The translations under genes and the position numbers were made by a program. This document shows positions 7,831 through 17,991 of a stretch of DNA of 64,000 nucleotides, piece by piece. The stretch covers positions 248,001 through 312,000 of the forward strand of contig NZ_MUGW01000002.1 of the NCBI RefSeq assembly GCF_002217285.1. The letters are read 5' to 3'. The notes beneath the pieces were generated by a model, which saw only the letters and a list, made by a program, of their open reading frames with translations, did not search any database and had not been told where the DNA came from. Source of the DNA: Flavobacterium hercynium. Its GTDB lineage: Bacteria > Bacteroidota > Bacteroidia > Flavobacteriales > Flavobacteriaceae. Position 1 is the first letter of the stretch, and each line of letters starts with the position of its first letter.

Positions 7831-9834
7831 TTATAGGCTTGTAATGATAAATTCGCTGCGTCTGTTTTGCTGGTGTTGTTTTTCTGTACATTTTACACCA
7901 TCAGCGCATTTGTTGACTAGTTGCGTTTCGCCGAATCCTTTTGAGGTTAATCTACTTCCGTCTATTCCTTTTTTTATTAACCAGTTTTTAGTCGACTCTG
8001 CTCTTTTCTCTGACAGAATCATATTGCTTGCCGACGATTGTCTACTGTCTGTATGAGAACGAATGTCTAATTGCAACGTTGGATATTCTTTTAAGATCTT
8101 AACGACTTTTTGCAATTGAGGCTCTGACGTTTTTTTGATTGTCGCTTTACCTAAATCAAAAAAGTTCATTGGAATTTTCAATAATTTTGCTAAATCTGTT
8201 CCAACCGCTATTGGTTTTACGGTTACAGCATTAATTTTTATGGTCTTAACCTGTATCGCTTTAGCAAGCATAGGTTTTGCTTTCTTTTCTATGGCAAGAG
8301 AGGAAGTTGTTTTTCCTGATGCTTTTTTTAATGTTAGTGTAGCTTCTTTTATTTCGTACTCTTCTTTTGCTGTTTTTATAAAATATTTTTTACCACATTT
8401 TACTTTCGAGAAAACATAATTTCCTTTTTTATCGGATAGTACTTCTACCGCAGTCTGGCGTGCTTCGTCAAACAACATTACTCTAACATCTGAAAGCACT
8501 TCGCCAGTTTCAGCATCTGTAATCGTTCCAGATACTTCTTGCTCGCAAACTAATCTGCGAAGCTCCGTAAAACGATAAACGTCATCAAGTCCGTGACCAT
8601 TATCTCTGTTAGACGAAAAGAAACCGTTTCTGTTTTTACTGTTTATTATGAAAGCAAAATCGTCTTTACGGCTGTTTATTGGTTCTCCAAGGTTTTGTAC
8701 TTCATCATAGGAAAGCTCACTGTTAATTTTTGAAACAAAAACATCTAATCCGCCTAATCCCGGGCGTCCGTCGCTGGCGAAATAAAGTTCATTGTCTTCT
8801 GAGATAAAAGGAAATGACTCTCTTCCTTCTGTATTAATTTCACTTCCTAAATTCTCAGGTTTACCAAAAGTTTCATCTGCATTGATACTTACTTTAAACA
8901 AATCTGATTGCCCAAGTGTTCCGGGCATATCTGATGCAAAATATAATGTTTTTTCATCTATACTCAATGCCGGATGTGCAGCACTATATTGGTCGCTGTT
9001 AAACGGAAGTTCCTGAATTTCTTTCCACTCACCTCCAATTAAGCTTGCTTTGTACAATTTTAATAATGTGATTTTATTTTCGCTTTGTCCCTTTTTACCG
9101 TTTATAAAATTATTTCTGGTAAAATACATGGTCTTACCATCTTTTGTAAAAACGGGAGTAGACTCATTGAAACTGTTGCTTTTTTGTTTTTTACGAAAAA
9201 GCTTTTGTTTACCGATACTTCCATCAGGCATTAGTTCTACAAAATACAATGCTGAAACAGATTTATTTGTCCATTTAAAATTCTTTTTAACAATGCTTCC
9301 AGTATCTCTTGAGGATGCAAAAATCAATTTGTTGTCTAAAATAGTGCTTCCGTATTCTGACCCTTCTGAATTGATTCCGGCATCTGCAATTTCGTATCGT
9401 CCTGAATTGGCTTTAATATCTTCCAGATAGTTTCTGTTTTTTTTGATTAAAACTGCTCTGTTATCTGATGGCACTTTTTGAATAAACTTCTCTAAAATTT
9501 CATCTGATTTGGCGTAATTTCCTGTTGCCTTTAAGCATTCTGCATATTTATAAAGATAATCCGCTTCCTGATTTTCATTCCATATAAATAATGTCTCATA
9601 GCATCTCAAAGCCTGAGTCAGGTCTCCCGTAAAATAATACGAATTACCTAATCGCTGAAGTACTTTTTCATCCTGATAACCTTTCTTTAAAAGATTTTCA
9701 TAAGATTTTATAGCATCTGCGTAAGCATAATTATCATACTTTTTATCGGCATCTTTTAGGTTTGCTTTTTGTGCATTTAGATTTAGATAAAAACACAAAA
9801 ATAGAAACGTATAAGCTAGATTTTTTATTTTCAT
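7831..9834 (-). CDS. TPR / PD40 / OmpA-family outer-membrane protein (adhesin partner)
   Basis: A 667-residue secreted protein with a signal peptide ending at LNAQ (residue 21). In order it has TPR-like helices (about 25-135, e.g. DEKVLQRLGNSYYFTGDLTQ), a WD40-like PD40 beta-propeller region (about 150-410, repeats such as TLYFASDMPGTLGQSDLF and ELYFASDGRPGLGGLDVF), a carboxypeptidase-regulatory-like beta sandwich (about 425-500, GTITDAETGEVLSDVRVMLF), and a C-terminal OmpA peptidoglycan-binding domain (about 550-667, LDIRSHTDSRQSSASN). This architecture recurs downstream of PorP/SprF genes beside large T9SS adhesins and resembles the PorE-type proteins that link outer-membrane gliding/T9SS components to the cell wall. 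It follows the PorP/SprF gene by 11 bp. A role in anchoring or exporting the 2395-residue adhesin is inferred. Confidence 0.9.
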   Translation of the reverse strand: MKIKNLAYTFLFLCFYLNLNAQKANLKDADKKYDNYAYADAIKSYENLLKKGYQDEKVLQRLGNSYYFTGDLTQALRCYETLFIWNENQEADYLYKYAECLKATGNYAKSDEILEKFIQKVPSDNRAVLIKKNRNYLEDIKANSGRYEIADAGINSEGSEYGSTILDNKLIFASSRDTGSIVKKNFKWTNKSVSALYFVELMPDGSIGKQKLFRKKQKSNSFNESTPVFTKDGKTMYFTRNNFINGKKGQSENKITLLKLYKASLIGGEWKEIQELPFNSDQYSAAHPALSIDEKTLYFASDMPGTLGQSDLFKVSINADETFGKPENLGSEINTEGRESFPFISEDNELYFASDGRPGLGGLDVFVSKINSELSYDEVQNLGEPINSRKDDFAFIINSKNRNGFFSSNRDNGHGLDDVYRFTELRRLVCEQEVSGTITDAETGEVLSDVRVMLFDEARQTAVEVLSDKKGNYVFSKVKCGKKYFIKTAKEEYEIKEATLTLKKASGKTTSSLAIEKKAKPMLAKAIQVKTIKINAVTVKPIAVGTDLAKLLKIPMNFFDLGKATIKKTSEPQLQKVVKILKEYPTLQLDIRSHTDSRQSSASNMILSEKRAESTKNWLIKKGIDGSRLTSKGFGETQLVNKCADGVKCTEKQHQQNRRSEFIITSL

Positions 9835-9845
9835 ATTTACACTAA

Positions 9846-10751
9846 TTAAAAGAATCTTGGAGATGTCATTCTGTTATAATTATTAAAGAAATCAAAACGT
9901 AGAAATATTTCATGTGATCCTGAATTGTATTTTCTTAAAGCTGTTGTTTCATGATCGTAACCGTATCCTATGTACATACCGTCTGTAACCTGAAAACCGG
10001 CAACGGCACTCAATGATGCACTCCATCTGTAAGCAACTCCAACAACAAATTTATCATTGAACATAAAATTACCGGAAACATCAACTTGCAAAGGTGCTCC
10101 TTCTACCATTTTTGTTAACAAAGCTGGTTTGAACTTTAAATTGTAATCAATATCCATTACATAACCTGCCATGAAATAGTAGTTTATTTTATCTTTAAAA
10201 ATAGCTACATCATTATCATTGTAACGATTGGTCTGAATGAAGTTTGGAATCGATAATCCGAAATACGCTTTATCTGAATGATAATATATCCCTGCTCCAA
10301 CATTTGGTGTGATTTTATTTCTCAAATTTTGAAACTGTTCGTCATCCTGATGTTCAAAACTCAATTTATTTACATCCAGATTAAAAATATTTACGGTTCC
10401 TTTTATACCAAAAGAAAGCTTGAAGGTTTCTGAAGTTGGAACTGTATATGACAAATCTGTAGACACCGTGTTTTCGTTCGTTGGTCCAATTTTATCATTT
10501 ACCAAAGAAACTCCCAATCCTAAATTACTGTTATTTAAAGGTGTATTCACCGAAAAAGTACTCGTTTCCGGAGCTCCGTCAAGTCCAATCCATTGGGTAC
10601 GATACAACCCAAAAGCACTCAGTACACCACGTGAACCAGCGTAAGCCGGGTTTACCTCTATCGTGTTATACATATATTGTGTGAACTGTGCATCTTGCTG
10701 TGCAGAACATACAACTGAAAAAAACATAAAAACTAAAATTAATTTTTTCAT
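9846..10751 (-). CDS. PorP/SprF family outer-membrane protein
   Basis: A 301-residue PorP/SprF-type outer-membrane beta-barrel with a cleavable signal peptide (ending VVCSAQ). The opening motif DAQFTQYMYNTIEVNPAYAG is the hallmark of the family, and the protein ends in an aromatic residue, as barrels do. In F. johnsoniae, SprF is specifically required for export of the SprB adhesin, and paralogues sit next to other large T9SS type B substrates. Here it lies directly downstream of such a giant protein (52 bp) and 11 bp upstream of the OmpA-family gene, so the three form a likely secretion and anchoring unit. I do not call it sprF itself, because the neighbouring adhesin is not SprB-like throughout. 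A barrel-specific partner for the adhesin at 10804-17991 is the best reading. Confidence 0.92.
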   Translation of the reverse strand: MKKLILVFMFFSVVCSAQQDAQFTQYMYNTIEVNPAYAGSRGVLSAFGLYRTQWIGLDGAPETSTFSVNTPLNNSNLGLGVSLVNDKIGPTNENTVSTDLSYTVPTSETFKLSFGIKGTVNIFNLDVNKLSFEHQDDEQFQNLRNKITPNVGAGIYYHSDKAYFGLSIPNFIQTNRYNDNDVAIFKDKINYYFMAGYVMDIDYNLKFKPALLTKMVEGAPLQVDVSGNFMFNDKFVVGVAYRWSASLSAVAGFQVTDGMYIGYGYDHETTALRKYNSGSHEIFLRFDFFNNYNRMTSPRFF

Positions 10752-10803
10752 TTCTGAAGTTTTAAAAAATAAGCTTTGTTAAAAAACTGATCTATTTATT
10801 TTT

Positions 10804-13800
10804 TTATTTATTAAGGTATAAGTAACCCGATTTTTCATGAGGTCTTGAATCACTATCTTTATATTTTAAAATATAATAATAGGTTCCTACCGGTAATCCG
10901 TCTGATTGTTTGACTGTTGTGCGTCCTTGAGAATATCCTAAAAACACTCTGTCTTCATTGTTATAATGATCAATGTCAAATACTAAAACTCCCCAACGAT
11001 TATAAATTTCAACGGTATTATCAGGATAACATTCTAATCCTTTAATGTAAAATCTTGCATTTTTACCATCTCCATTTGGAGAAAAACCAGTCATTACATT
11101 TATCTCACAGCCTCCTAATGTTACAATTGTTGGCCTGTCTTCTGAGTCACTAGAATCATCTGACTTATCATCAACAACAACACCTCTTACACTATTTGCT
11201 GAAACTGTTGCCTGATTGCTTACGCTTCCAAAATTGATATCGCTTTGTTTGATTGTGTATTGAGCACTATAATTCGTATCGTTAATTTCGTTTATCCCTA
11301 AATCAAATGCTTGTCCAGAAAGCACAACACCTGTTAGCGGATCTGCAACTGTTACATTTTTCAACGCTACATTACCTGTATTCGTTACTTTGAATCTATA
11401 AGTAATAGTTTCACCTGCATTAGCATGTCCATTAGCATTTTCATCGTTGAATGTTGCTGTTTTCACTATCGCAACACTTGGGAATTCAACAAAAACAGTT
11501 AGAGTTGCTGAACTACAATTTGATGCATTTGCTTTTTCACAAACCTGATACGTCAGGGTGTAATTTCCTCCTGGTGTGTTTGGTTTCACACTTACTGTTC
11601 CGTCTGCATTAAATTCAAAATTAGCATTACCTGATGTGTTTGTAATGATTACATCTGACGGATTAATTGGTGCTCCGTTTAGTAAATCATTATCTAAAAC
11701 ATTGATAAAATCAAGCGATCCGTTTATTCCGTCAACTGAAACCAAAGCATCATTATTGGTAACAATTTGAGTGGATGGCGGTAATAATACTATAGGAATA
11801 AACACTACTAGATCTACCGTTGCTGTACTGCAATTTGACAGGTTTGCTTTTTCGCAAATTTCATACGTTAAATGATAAGTTCCTGTTGGTGTGTCTTGAA
11901 CAACATTTATAGAACCATCTGCATTTAATGAAAAGTTAGCATTTGGAATTGTCGTTCTTAAAACTACATCCTGAGCGCTCACTTTTAATCCGTTTAAAAA
12001 GTCATTATCAAATATATTGTATGCCGTAGTAACAGGTTTGCTGCTGTCTATCGGACCAAATTCATCGTTATTTGCTTTTATTATCGCACGTGTTACCGGA
12101 ACAATACTTTTTACAGCATCACAATTTGTTGGATTGTTAACTTCGCATATACGGTATTCTACTTCATAATTTCCTGCCGTAGTTCCTGCACTTACTGTTA
12201 CGGTTCCATCTGCATTTAATGTTAATCCTGCCGGAACTGAAATTGCTGTTAGAGTTACATCACCAGGGTGAATTCCTATTGATACCGGATTACCATTTAA
12301 GGTATCATTATCCAGCAATGAAATTGTCGTTCCACCAACGTTACCATCTATAGAAGTTGTCGTTTCTGTTACAGCATCAATTACTGGCGCTGTTACGGTT
12401 ATTTTTATAGAAGCAGCTGCGCTACAGTTTGTGTTGTTTAAATGCTCACAAATCTGGTATATTATTTCATAAGTACCTGCCGGAGCATTCCCATTTAAAG
12501 TAACCGTTCCATTATTATTTAATGTAATAAATCCTGTTGGATCCGGTGTTATTATCGTAATTTCTACATCAGAAGCTACAACAGCAAGTCCGTCTTTTGT
12601 ATCATTATCAAGAGCATTTAAAATAATCTCTTGTTTATTTGTCGCAATTACAGATCGCTCTTTGTCATTATTAGCAACTAAAACTGATCCGGTTACTGAA
12701 ATGATACTTTTTACAGCGTCACAATTTGTTGGATTCGTTACTTCGCAAATATTATATTCAACTTCATAGTCACCAATTGTAGTTCCTGTAGCTATCGTTA
12801 CTGTTCCGTCTGCATTTAACGTTAATCCCGCTGGTACTGAAATTGCTGTTAAGGTTACTTGTCCGTTTGCTGTTCCTATAACCGCTGGGCTTCCGTTTAA
12901 AGTATCATTAGTAATTAATGATGCTGTCGTTCCTCCAATCATTCCATTGATAGAAGTTGTAGTTTCTGTAACTGCATCGATTACTGGTTTACCGACTACA
13001 ATTATTGAAGTTGCAGTATCACAATTGGTTGGGTTCGTTACTTCACAAATACTATATTCTAAATTGTAATTTCCTGCTGGCGTGTTAGCTGCGATTGTTA
13101 CAGTTCCGTCTGTATTTAATGTCAAGCCTGTTGGTACTGTAACGCCTGTTAAAGTTACTTCTCCGTTTGCTGTTCCGATAACTGCTGGGCTTCCGTTTAA
13201 TGTATCGTTCAAGATAACTGACGCTGTTGTTCCTCCAATCATTCCATTGATAGAAGTTGTAGTTTCGGTTACCGCATCGATTACTGGTTTGCCTACTACG
13301 ATTATTGATGTTGCAGTATCACAGTTGGTTGGGTTTGTTACTTCACAAATACTATATTCTAAATTGTAATTTCCTGCTAGCGTGTTCGCTGCAATTGTTA
13401 CGGTTCCGTTTGCATTTAATGTCAAGCCTGCTGGTACTGTAACGCCTGTTAAAGTTACTTGTCCGTTTGCTGTTCCAATAACTGCCGAACTTCCGTTTAA
13501 TGTGTCGTTCAAGATAACTGACGCTGTTGTTCCTCCCACTGCTCCGTTGATAGAAGTTGTAGTTTCCGTCACAGCATCAATTACTGGTTTACCTACTACG
13601 ATTATTGATGTTGCAGTATCGCAGTTTGTTGGATTGGTTATTTCACAAATACTATATTCTAAATTGTAATTTCCTGCTGGTGTGTTGGCAGCGATTGTTA
13701 CAGTTCCATCTGCATTTAATGTTAAGCCTGTTGGAACAGTTACACCTGTTAAAGTTACTTGTCCTTTTGCTGTTCCAATTACCGCTGGGCTTCCGTTTAA

Positions 13801-16800
13801 TGTATCATTCAAAATAACTGACGCTGTTGTTCCTCCCACTGCTCCGTTGATAGAAGTTGTAGTTTCTATTACGGCATCGATTATTGGTTTACCTACTACA
13901 ATTATTGAAGTTGCAGTATCGCAGTTGGTTGGGTTCGTTACTTCACAAATGCTGTATTCTAGGTTGTAATTTCCTGCTGGCGTATTCGCTGCGATTGTTA
14001 CAGTTCCATCTGCATTTAAGGTTAGGCCTGTTGGAACAGTTACACCTGTTAAGGTTACTTGTCCGTTTGCTGTTCCAATTACCGCTGGGCTTCCGTTTAA
14101 TGTATCATTCAAAATAACTGACGCTGTTGTTCCTCCCACTGCTCCGTTGATAGAAGTTGTAGTTTCCGTCACAGCATCAATTACTGGTTTACCTACTACA
14201 ATTATTGATGTTTCAGTATCACAGTTGGTTGGGTTTGTTACTTCACAAATGCTGTATTCTAAATTGTAACTTCCTGCTGGCGTATTCGCTGCGATTGTTA
14301 CAGTTCCGTTTGCGTTTAATGTTAAGCCTGCCGGTACTGTAACACCAGTTAAGGTTACTTGTCCGTTTGCTGTTCCAATAACTGCTGAGTTTCCGTTTAA
14401 TGTATCGTTCAAGATAACTGACGCTGTTGTACCTCCCACAGCTCCGTTGATAGAGGTTGTAGTTTCTGTTACGGCATCTATTACTGGTTTACCTACTACG
14501 ATTATTGATGTTGCAGTATCACAGTTGGTTGGATTGGTTACTTCACAAATACTATATTCTAAATTGTAATTTCCTGCTGGCGTATTGGCAGCGATTGTTA
14601 CAGTTCCATTTGCGTTTAAAGTTAATCCTGTCGGAACTGTAACACCAGTTAAAGTTACTTGTCCGTTTGCTGTTCCAATTACCGCTGGGCTTCCGTTTAA
14701 TGTATCATTAGTAATTAATGATGCTGTTGTTCCACCCACTGCTCCATTAATAGAAGTTGTCGTTTCGATTACGGCGTCGATTACTGGCGCAACAACAGTT
14801 ATTTTAACTGTAGCTGTACTGCAATTGGTTGCATCTGCTTTTTCACAAATTTTATAATCAAAAGTATAAGTACCTGCCGGAGTCTGCGGTTTAACTGATA
14901 CTTCTCCTGTTGTTGTATCAAAATTTAAAGCCGAAGGCAATGTGCTGGCTAATGTAATAGTAACATCATTTTGAATTGAATTACCGCATCTTAAAACATC
15001 ATTACTTAATACACTTGACACTGCTACTCCACCAACATATCCATTAAATGAAGTTACTGTATCATCATTTGCTTTTATTGGATTAACGATAGTAACCGTT
15101 TGTGTACATGTTTGTGTATTACCTGCTGCATCTGTTGCTGTCCAGGTTACTGTTGTTAATCCGATAGGAAAACTTGTTGGTGCATTATTCGTTACTGTTA
15201 CAGTTCCGCTACAATTATCTGATGTTGTTGGTGTACCCAAAACTACTCCTGTTGCAACACATGAATTGGTATCAGGTGATGTTGTAACATTTGCCGGGCA
15301 TGTTATCGTTGGCTTTTGTGTATCACTAACTTTTACAGTCGAAGCTGCTGAAGTCTGCTCACAAGTAGTGGTTGTATTAGTAACTTTTACTTTATAATCT
15401 CCATCCGCAGTTACGACTAATGTCGAACTTGTCTGGTTACTAATTACTACATTATCTTTATACCAAACATAAGCAGGAGATGCTGCATTTGTAACCGCTG
15501 TTAAAGTTGTTGTATAACAAGCTGTCAAAGTTCCTGATATTGTCGCAGTAGGAATGGCATTAACTGTTACGACTCTTGTCGAATTAGCATCAGCACAACC
15601 TCCGGAACCTTTAACAGTATACGTAATTGTTGCTGTTCCAACTGCTACTGTCGTAATAGCTCCGCTTGTTGCATTTACTGTAGCCACACTAGTATTATCA
15701 CTTGACCATGTTCCTCCTGTGCTTCCGTTAGAAGTAAAAGTTGTTGTTCCTCCAAGGCAAACATTTTGATTTCCTGCTACCGTTCCGCTATTTGGTGGTG
15801 TTGCCACTGTTACGACTACCGGTTTCACATCTGTACAACCCTGAGCAGTTGTTGCTTTTATATAATAAGTACCAGCAGTTGCTTGTGTTGGTGTTGCATA
15901 CGCTGTTGTTGCTGTCGCGTTTGTCCAATATGTAAAAGTTAAATTTGAAGAACTTCCTGCCGTTACAGCCGGAGCAGTAATATCTACTTTTGATGGCGAA
16001 CAAACTGATGTCGGATTCGTGATAACAAGAACTGGCAATGGATTTGGCGTAGTTGAAACACTAGCCGAATTGTTAGATGAATTTGTATCTGTTGCTGAAG
16101 CTGGTATTGTTGCTGTGTTATTATAAACTCCACTAGCGTTTACTTTCGCAACAATTTTTAATGTTGCCGAAACTCCACCATCTAAATCACCAATACTCCA
16201 AACACCTGTTCCTCCATTGTAATTTCCTACTGATGGTGTTGAACTTACAAATGCATATCCAGTAGGAAGTAAATCATTTACAGATACTCCTGAAGCATTA
16301 TTAACACCCAGATTGCTTATTTTTATGGTAAACTCAACATTTGATCCCACACATGGTGTAGCATTATCAACTGTATTCGTTACGCCTAAATCTGTACATA
16401 ATGTAACTGTAACCGGTTTTGATTGCGTTTGGGCTCCACAAGCTAAAGTTGAAGCTACAGAATAAGAACCCGTTTTAGTTGCCGAATAAGTATTTGAAGT
16501 TGCACCGCTTATTGCTGTACCATTAAAATACCATTGGTACGGAGCAAATCCAGATGGAGTTGTTAGTGAAGCTGTACTGTTTGTACATCCACCTCCTGCA
16601 ACGTACGCTAAAGTTGGATCTTCCGGCTGAGCAGCAAAATTTGAAAAGAAACCTGCCATAGAAAACCCACCACCTTGTTGTACAATTGAAACAGTTAATT
16701 TAGCATCACTAGATATCGAAAGAATATCTGGCGACCCAATTTGAGTATCTTCAAAATTTATTAAATACCAACCTGTTGTTCCTAACTGATGACGTGCTGC

Positions 16801-17991
16801 TATACCCGCTTTTTGTTCAATATTAGCGCCATTAATATAAACGGTTGATGTTGCATCTTTTAAAAGTATATATCCAAAATAAGGTAATGATCCTGTACCA
16901 TAATTTCTAAATTTTGCTGTTTCAATAAATTTAGATCCTCCACATTCTGAAACCGGAGCGATTGTAGAAATATCTACTTCACAAGACTGCGCTGTTCCGG
17001 AGTACACCACAACATTATTATCTGCAAGAACTCTTGAAGCTGAAAAATTAGTAGCTTTAACACCGTTCAAAAATGTAAAAAAGCTTCCTGCATTTGCAAG
17101 CGTTGTTGTTTGTGACGATATTAATGCACCTGTAACAGAATAACTTTCTACCACTACCTTTGTATTTGGTTTAGTTGCAATAACGGTAGTTTGTTCTGCA
17201 GTATCATTTCCTTTACCTCTTTCAATAAAATATTCAGAACCTAAAACCGATTCCGGTGGAATCTGATTATATGCCGCATCTCCACAACCTCCTGGAGTGT
17301 CAATCGCTGCCGAAGTATTCATCACAGATGGATTTGATGTTTCAACTAAAGTTCCTATCGGTGCTTTGAACAAATAACTTTGCCCTGCATTTAAAGTAGC
17401 TGTAACCACATCACCTATTTTTACAGTAGTTCCTGCTGTTATAGCCATTACACTATAAATAGGGCGTTGATCGCCATAATTATTAAAATTCCCTAATGTA
17501 CCATCTCTATAGTATCCTACTCTAAAACGTACACCAATACCGGCATCACCAAAGCTGGTTAATGCTGCATTTCCTTTGATATCCTGATCTGTTCCATCCC
17601 CTCCAAGAGCATCAGATGCCACATTTCTTAAATTTATAGATATCGGTTCTGTACCTGTAACAATTAATCCTGCTGCATTTAATACTGTATTGAATGGAAA
17701 AGCAGGAGCAGCACTTGGTTTACCTGCAAATCTATATATTGCAGGAGCTCCTTTTGTAGCTGTTACTGTTGCTACTGTACTACCATCACTCTTTGCTATA
17801 GTAATACTTACCGTAGCAGTTGAATTTGTAGCAATAACAATTTCATTTGCTTTACTAAAATACTGCCAAGGTGCCGGAGCTATATAATGCTTTTTATAAA
17901 ACTGAGCTGAAGCATTATAGCTAATTAATAAAAGGAAAATAAAAGAAACTAACTTCGATAAATTAGATTTTCTAAAAGTAAAGTTACGCAT
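10804..17991 (-). CDS. Giant repetitive secreted adhesin with T9SS type B (CHU_C) sorting domain
   Basis: This is a 2395-residue cell-surface protein. The chosen ATG at 17991 gives a proper signal peptide (MRNFTFRKSN to NASAQ); an upstream in-frame ATG at 18045 would bury it. Domains in order: an IgGFc-binding-like N-terminal region (about 35-450); an Ig/PKD-like segment near 465-530; a DUF11-type repeat near 532-650; further Ig-like segments; a HYR domain near 890-975; about twelve 100-residue units (about 970-2160), seven of them nearly identical (residues 1070-1769); a second DUF11 domain near 2170-2270; and a C-terminal gliding-associated CHU_C domain (about 2295-2395, TGFSPNGDGKN and VEIYNRWGVLVF). 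CHU_C is the type B signal for T9SS export. PorP/SprF and OmpA partners follow. Adhesion is inferred from the architecture. Confidence 0.93.
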   Translation of the reverse strand: MRNFTFRKSNLSKLVSFIFLLLISYNASAQFYKKHYIAPAPWQYFSKANEIVIATNSTATVSITIAKSDGSTVATVTATKGAPAIYRFAGKPSAAPAFPFNTVLNAAGLIVTGTEPISINLRNVASDALGGDGTDQDIKGNAALTSFGDAGIGVRFRVGYYRDGTLGNFNNYGDQRPIYSVMAITAGTTVKIGDVVTATLNAGQSYLFKAPIGTLVETSNPSVMNTSAAIDTPGGCGDAAYNQIPPESVLGSEYFIERGKGNDTAEQTTVIATKPNTKVVVESYSVTGALISSQTTTLANAGSFFTFLNGVKATNFSASRVLADNNVVVYSGTAQSCEVDISTIAPVSECGGSKFIETAKFRNYGTGSLPYFGYILLKDATSTVYINGANIEQKAGIAARHQLGTTGWYLINFEDTQIGSPDILSISSDAKLTVSIVQQGGGFSMAGFFSNFAAQPEDPTLAYVAGGGCTNSTASLTTPSGFAPYQWYFNGTAISGATSNTYSATKTGSYSVASTLACGAQTQSKPVTVTLCTDLGVTNTVDNATPCVGSNVEFTIKISNLGVNNASGVSVNDLLPTGYAFVSSTPSVGNYNGGTGVWSIGDLDGGVSATLKIVAKVNASGVYNNTATIPASATDTNSSNNSASVSTTPNPLPVLVITNPTSVCSPSKVDITAPAVTAGSSSNLTFTYWTNATATTAYATPTQATAGTYYIKATTAQGCTDVKPVVVTVATPPNSGTVAGNQNVCLGGTTTFTSNGSTGGTWSSDNTSVATVNATSGAITTVAVGTATITYTVKGSGGCADANSTRVVTVNAIPTATISGTLTACYTTTLTAVTNAASPAYVWYKDNVVISNQTSSTLVVTADGDYKVKVTNTTTTCEQTSAASTVKVSDTQKPTITCPANVTTSPDTNSCVATGVVLGTPTTSDNCSGTVTVTNNAPTSFPIGLTTVTWTATDAAGNTQTCTQTVTIVNPIKANDDTVTSFNGYVGGVAVSSVLSNDVLRCGNSIQNDVTITLASTLPSALNFDTTTGEVSVKPQTPAGTYTFDYKICEKADATNCSTATVKITVVAPVIDAVIETTTSINGAVGGTTASLITNDTLNGSPAVIGTANGQVTLTGVTVPTGLTLNANGTVTIAANTPAGNYNLEYSICEVTNPTNCDTATSIIVVGKPVIDAVTETTTSINGAVGGTTASVILNDTLNGNSAVIGTANGQVTLTGVTVPAGLTLNANGTVTIAANTPAGSYNLEYSICEVTNPTNCDTETSIIVVGKPVIDAVTETTTSINGAVGGTTASVILNDTLNGSPAVIGTANGQVTLTGVTVPTGLTLNADGTVTIAANTPAGNYNLEYSICEVTNPTNCDTATSIIVVGKPIIDAVIETTTSINGAVGGTTASVILNDTLNGSPAVIGTAKGQVTLTGVTVPTGLTLNADGTVTIAANTPAGNYNLEYSICEITNPTNCDTATSIIVVGKPVIDAVTETTTSINGAVGGTTASVILNDTLNGSSAVIGTANGQVTLTGVTVPAGLTLNANGTVTIAANTLAGNYNLEYSICEVTNPTNCDTATSIIVVGKPVIDAVTETTTSINGMIGGTTASVILNDTLNGSPAVIGTANGEVTLTGVTVPTGLTLNTDGTVTIAANTPAGNYNLEYSICEVTNPTNCDTATSIIVVGKPVIDAVTETTTSINGMIGGTTASLITNDTLNGSPAVIGTANGQVTLTAISVPAGLTLNADGTVTIATGTTIGDYEVEYNICEVTNPTNCDAVKSIISVTGSVLVANNDKERSVIATNKQEIILNALDNDTKDGLAVVASDVEITIITPDPTGFITLNNNGTVTLNGNAPAGTYEIIYQICEHLNNTNCSAAASIKITVTAPVIDAVTETTTSIDGNVGGTTISLLDNDTLNGNPVSIGIHPGDVTLTAISVPAGLTLNADGTVTVSAGTTAGNYEVEYRICEVNNPTNCDAVKSIVPVTRAIIKANNDEFGPIDSSKPVTTAYNIFDNDFLNGLKVSAQDVVLRTTIPNANFSLNADGSINVVQDTPTGTYHLTYEICEKANLSNCSTATVDLVVFIPIVLLPPSTQIVTNNDALVSVDGINGSLDFINVLDNDLLNGAPINPSDVIITNTSGNANFEFNADGTVSVKPNTPGGNYTLTYQVCEKANASNCSSATLTVFVEFPSVAIVKTATFNDENANGHANAGETITYRFKVTNTGNVALKNVTVADPLTGVVLSGQAFDLGINEINDTNYSAQYTIKQSDINFGSVSNQATVSANSVRGVVVDDKSDDSSDSEDRPTIVTLGGCEINVMTGFSPNGDGKNARFYIKGLECYPDNTVEIYNRWGVLVFDIDHYNNEDRVFLGYSQGRTTVKQSDGLPVGTYYYILKYKDSDSRPHEKSGYLYLNK
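12685..14784 (-). repeat. Seven in-frame tandem 300-bp repeats in the adhesin gene
   Basis: Seven units of exactly 300 bp (100 codons) run at 14485-14784, 14185-14484, 13885-14184, 13585-13884, 13285-13584, 12985-13284 and 12685-12984 (gene order). Each begins (V/I)IDAV and the first six end SIIVVGKP. Protein identity between units is very high, with only a handful of substitutions. Diverged units in the same 300-bp register continue downstream, for example 12085-12384, and one lies upstream near 14785-15084. The last of the seven is a chimera with the 12085-12384 unit. Confidence 0.95.

Noticed and set aside
12685..14784. Regular array considered as a CRISPR
   Set aside because: Units are 300 bp, in frame, protein-coding and without variable spacers.
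13082..14857. Series of plus-strand open frames of 64-95 codons repeated about every 300 bp
   Set aside because: They are antisense shadows of the adhesin repeats, recurring with the same 300-bp period; no start context or family.
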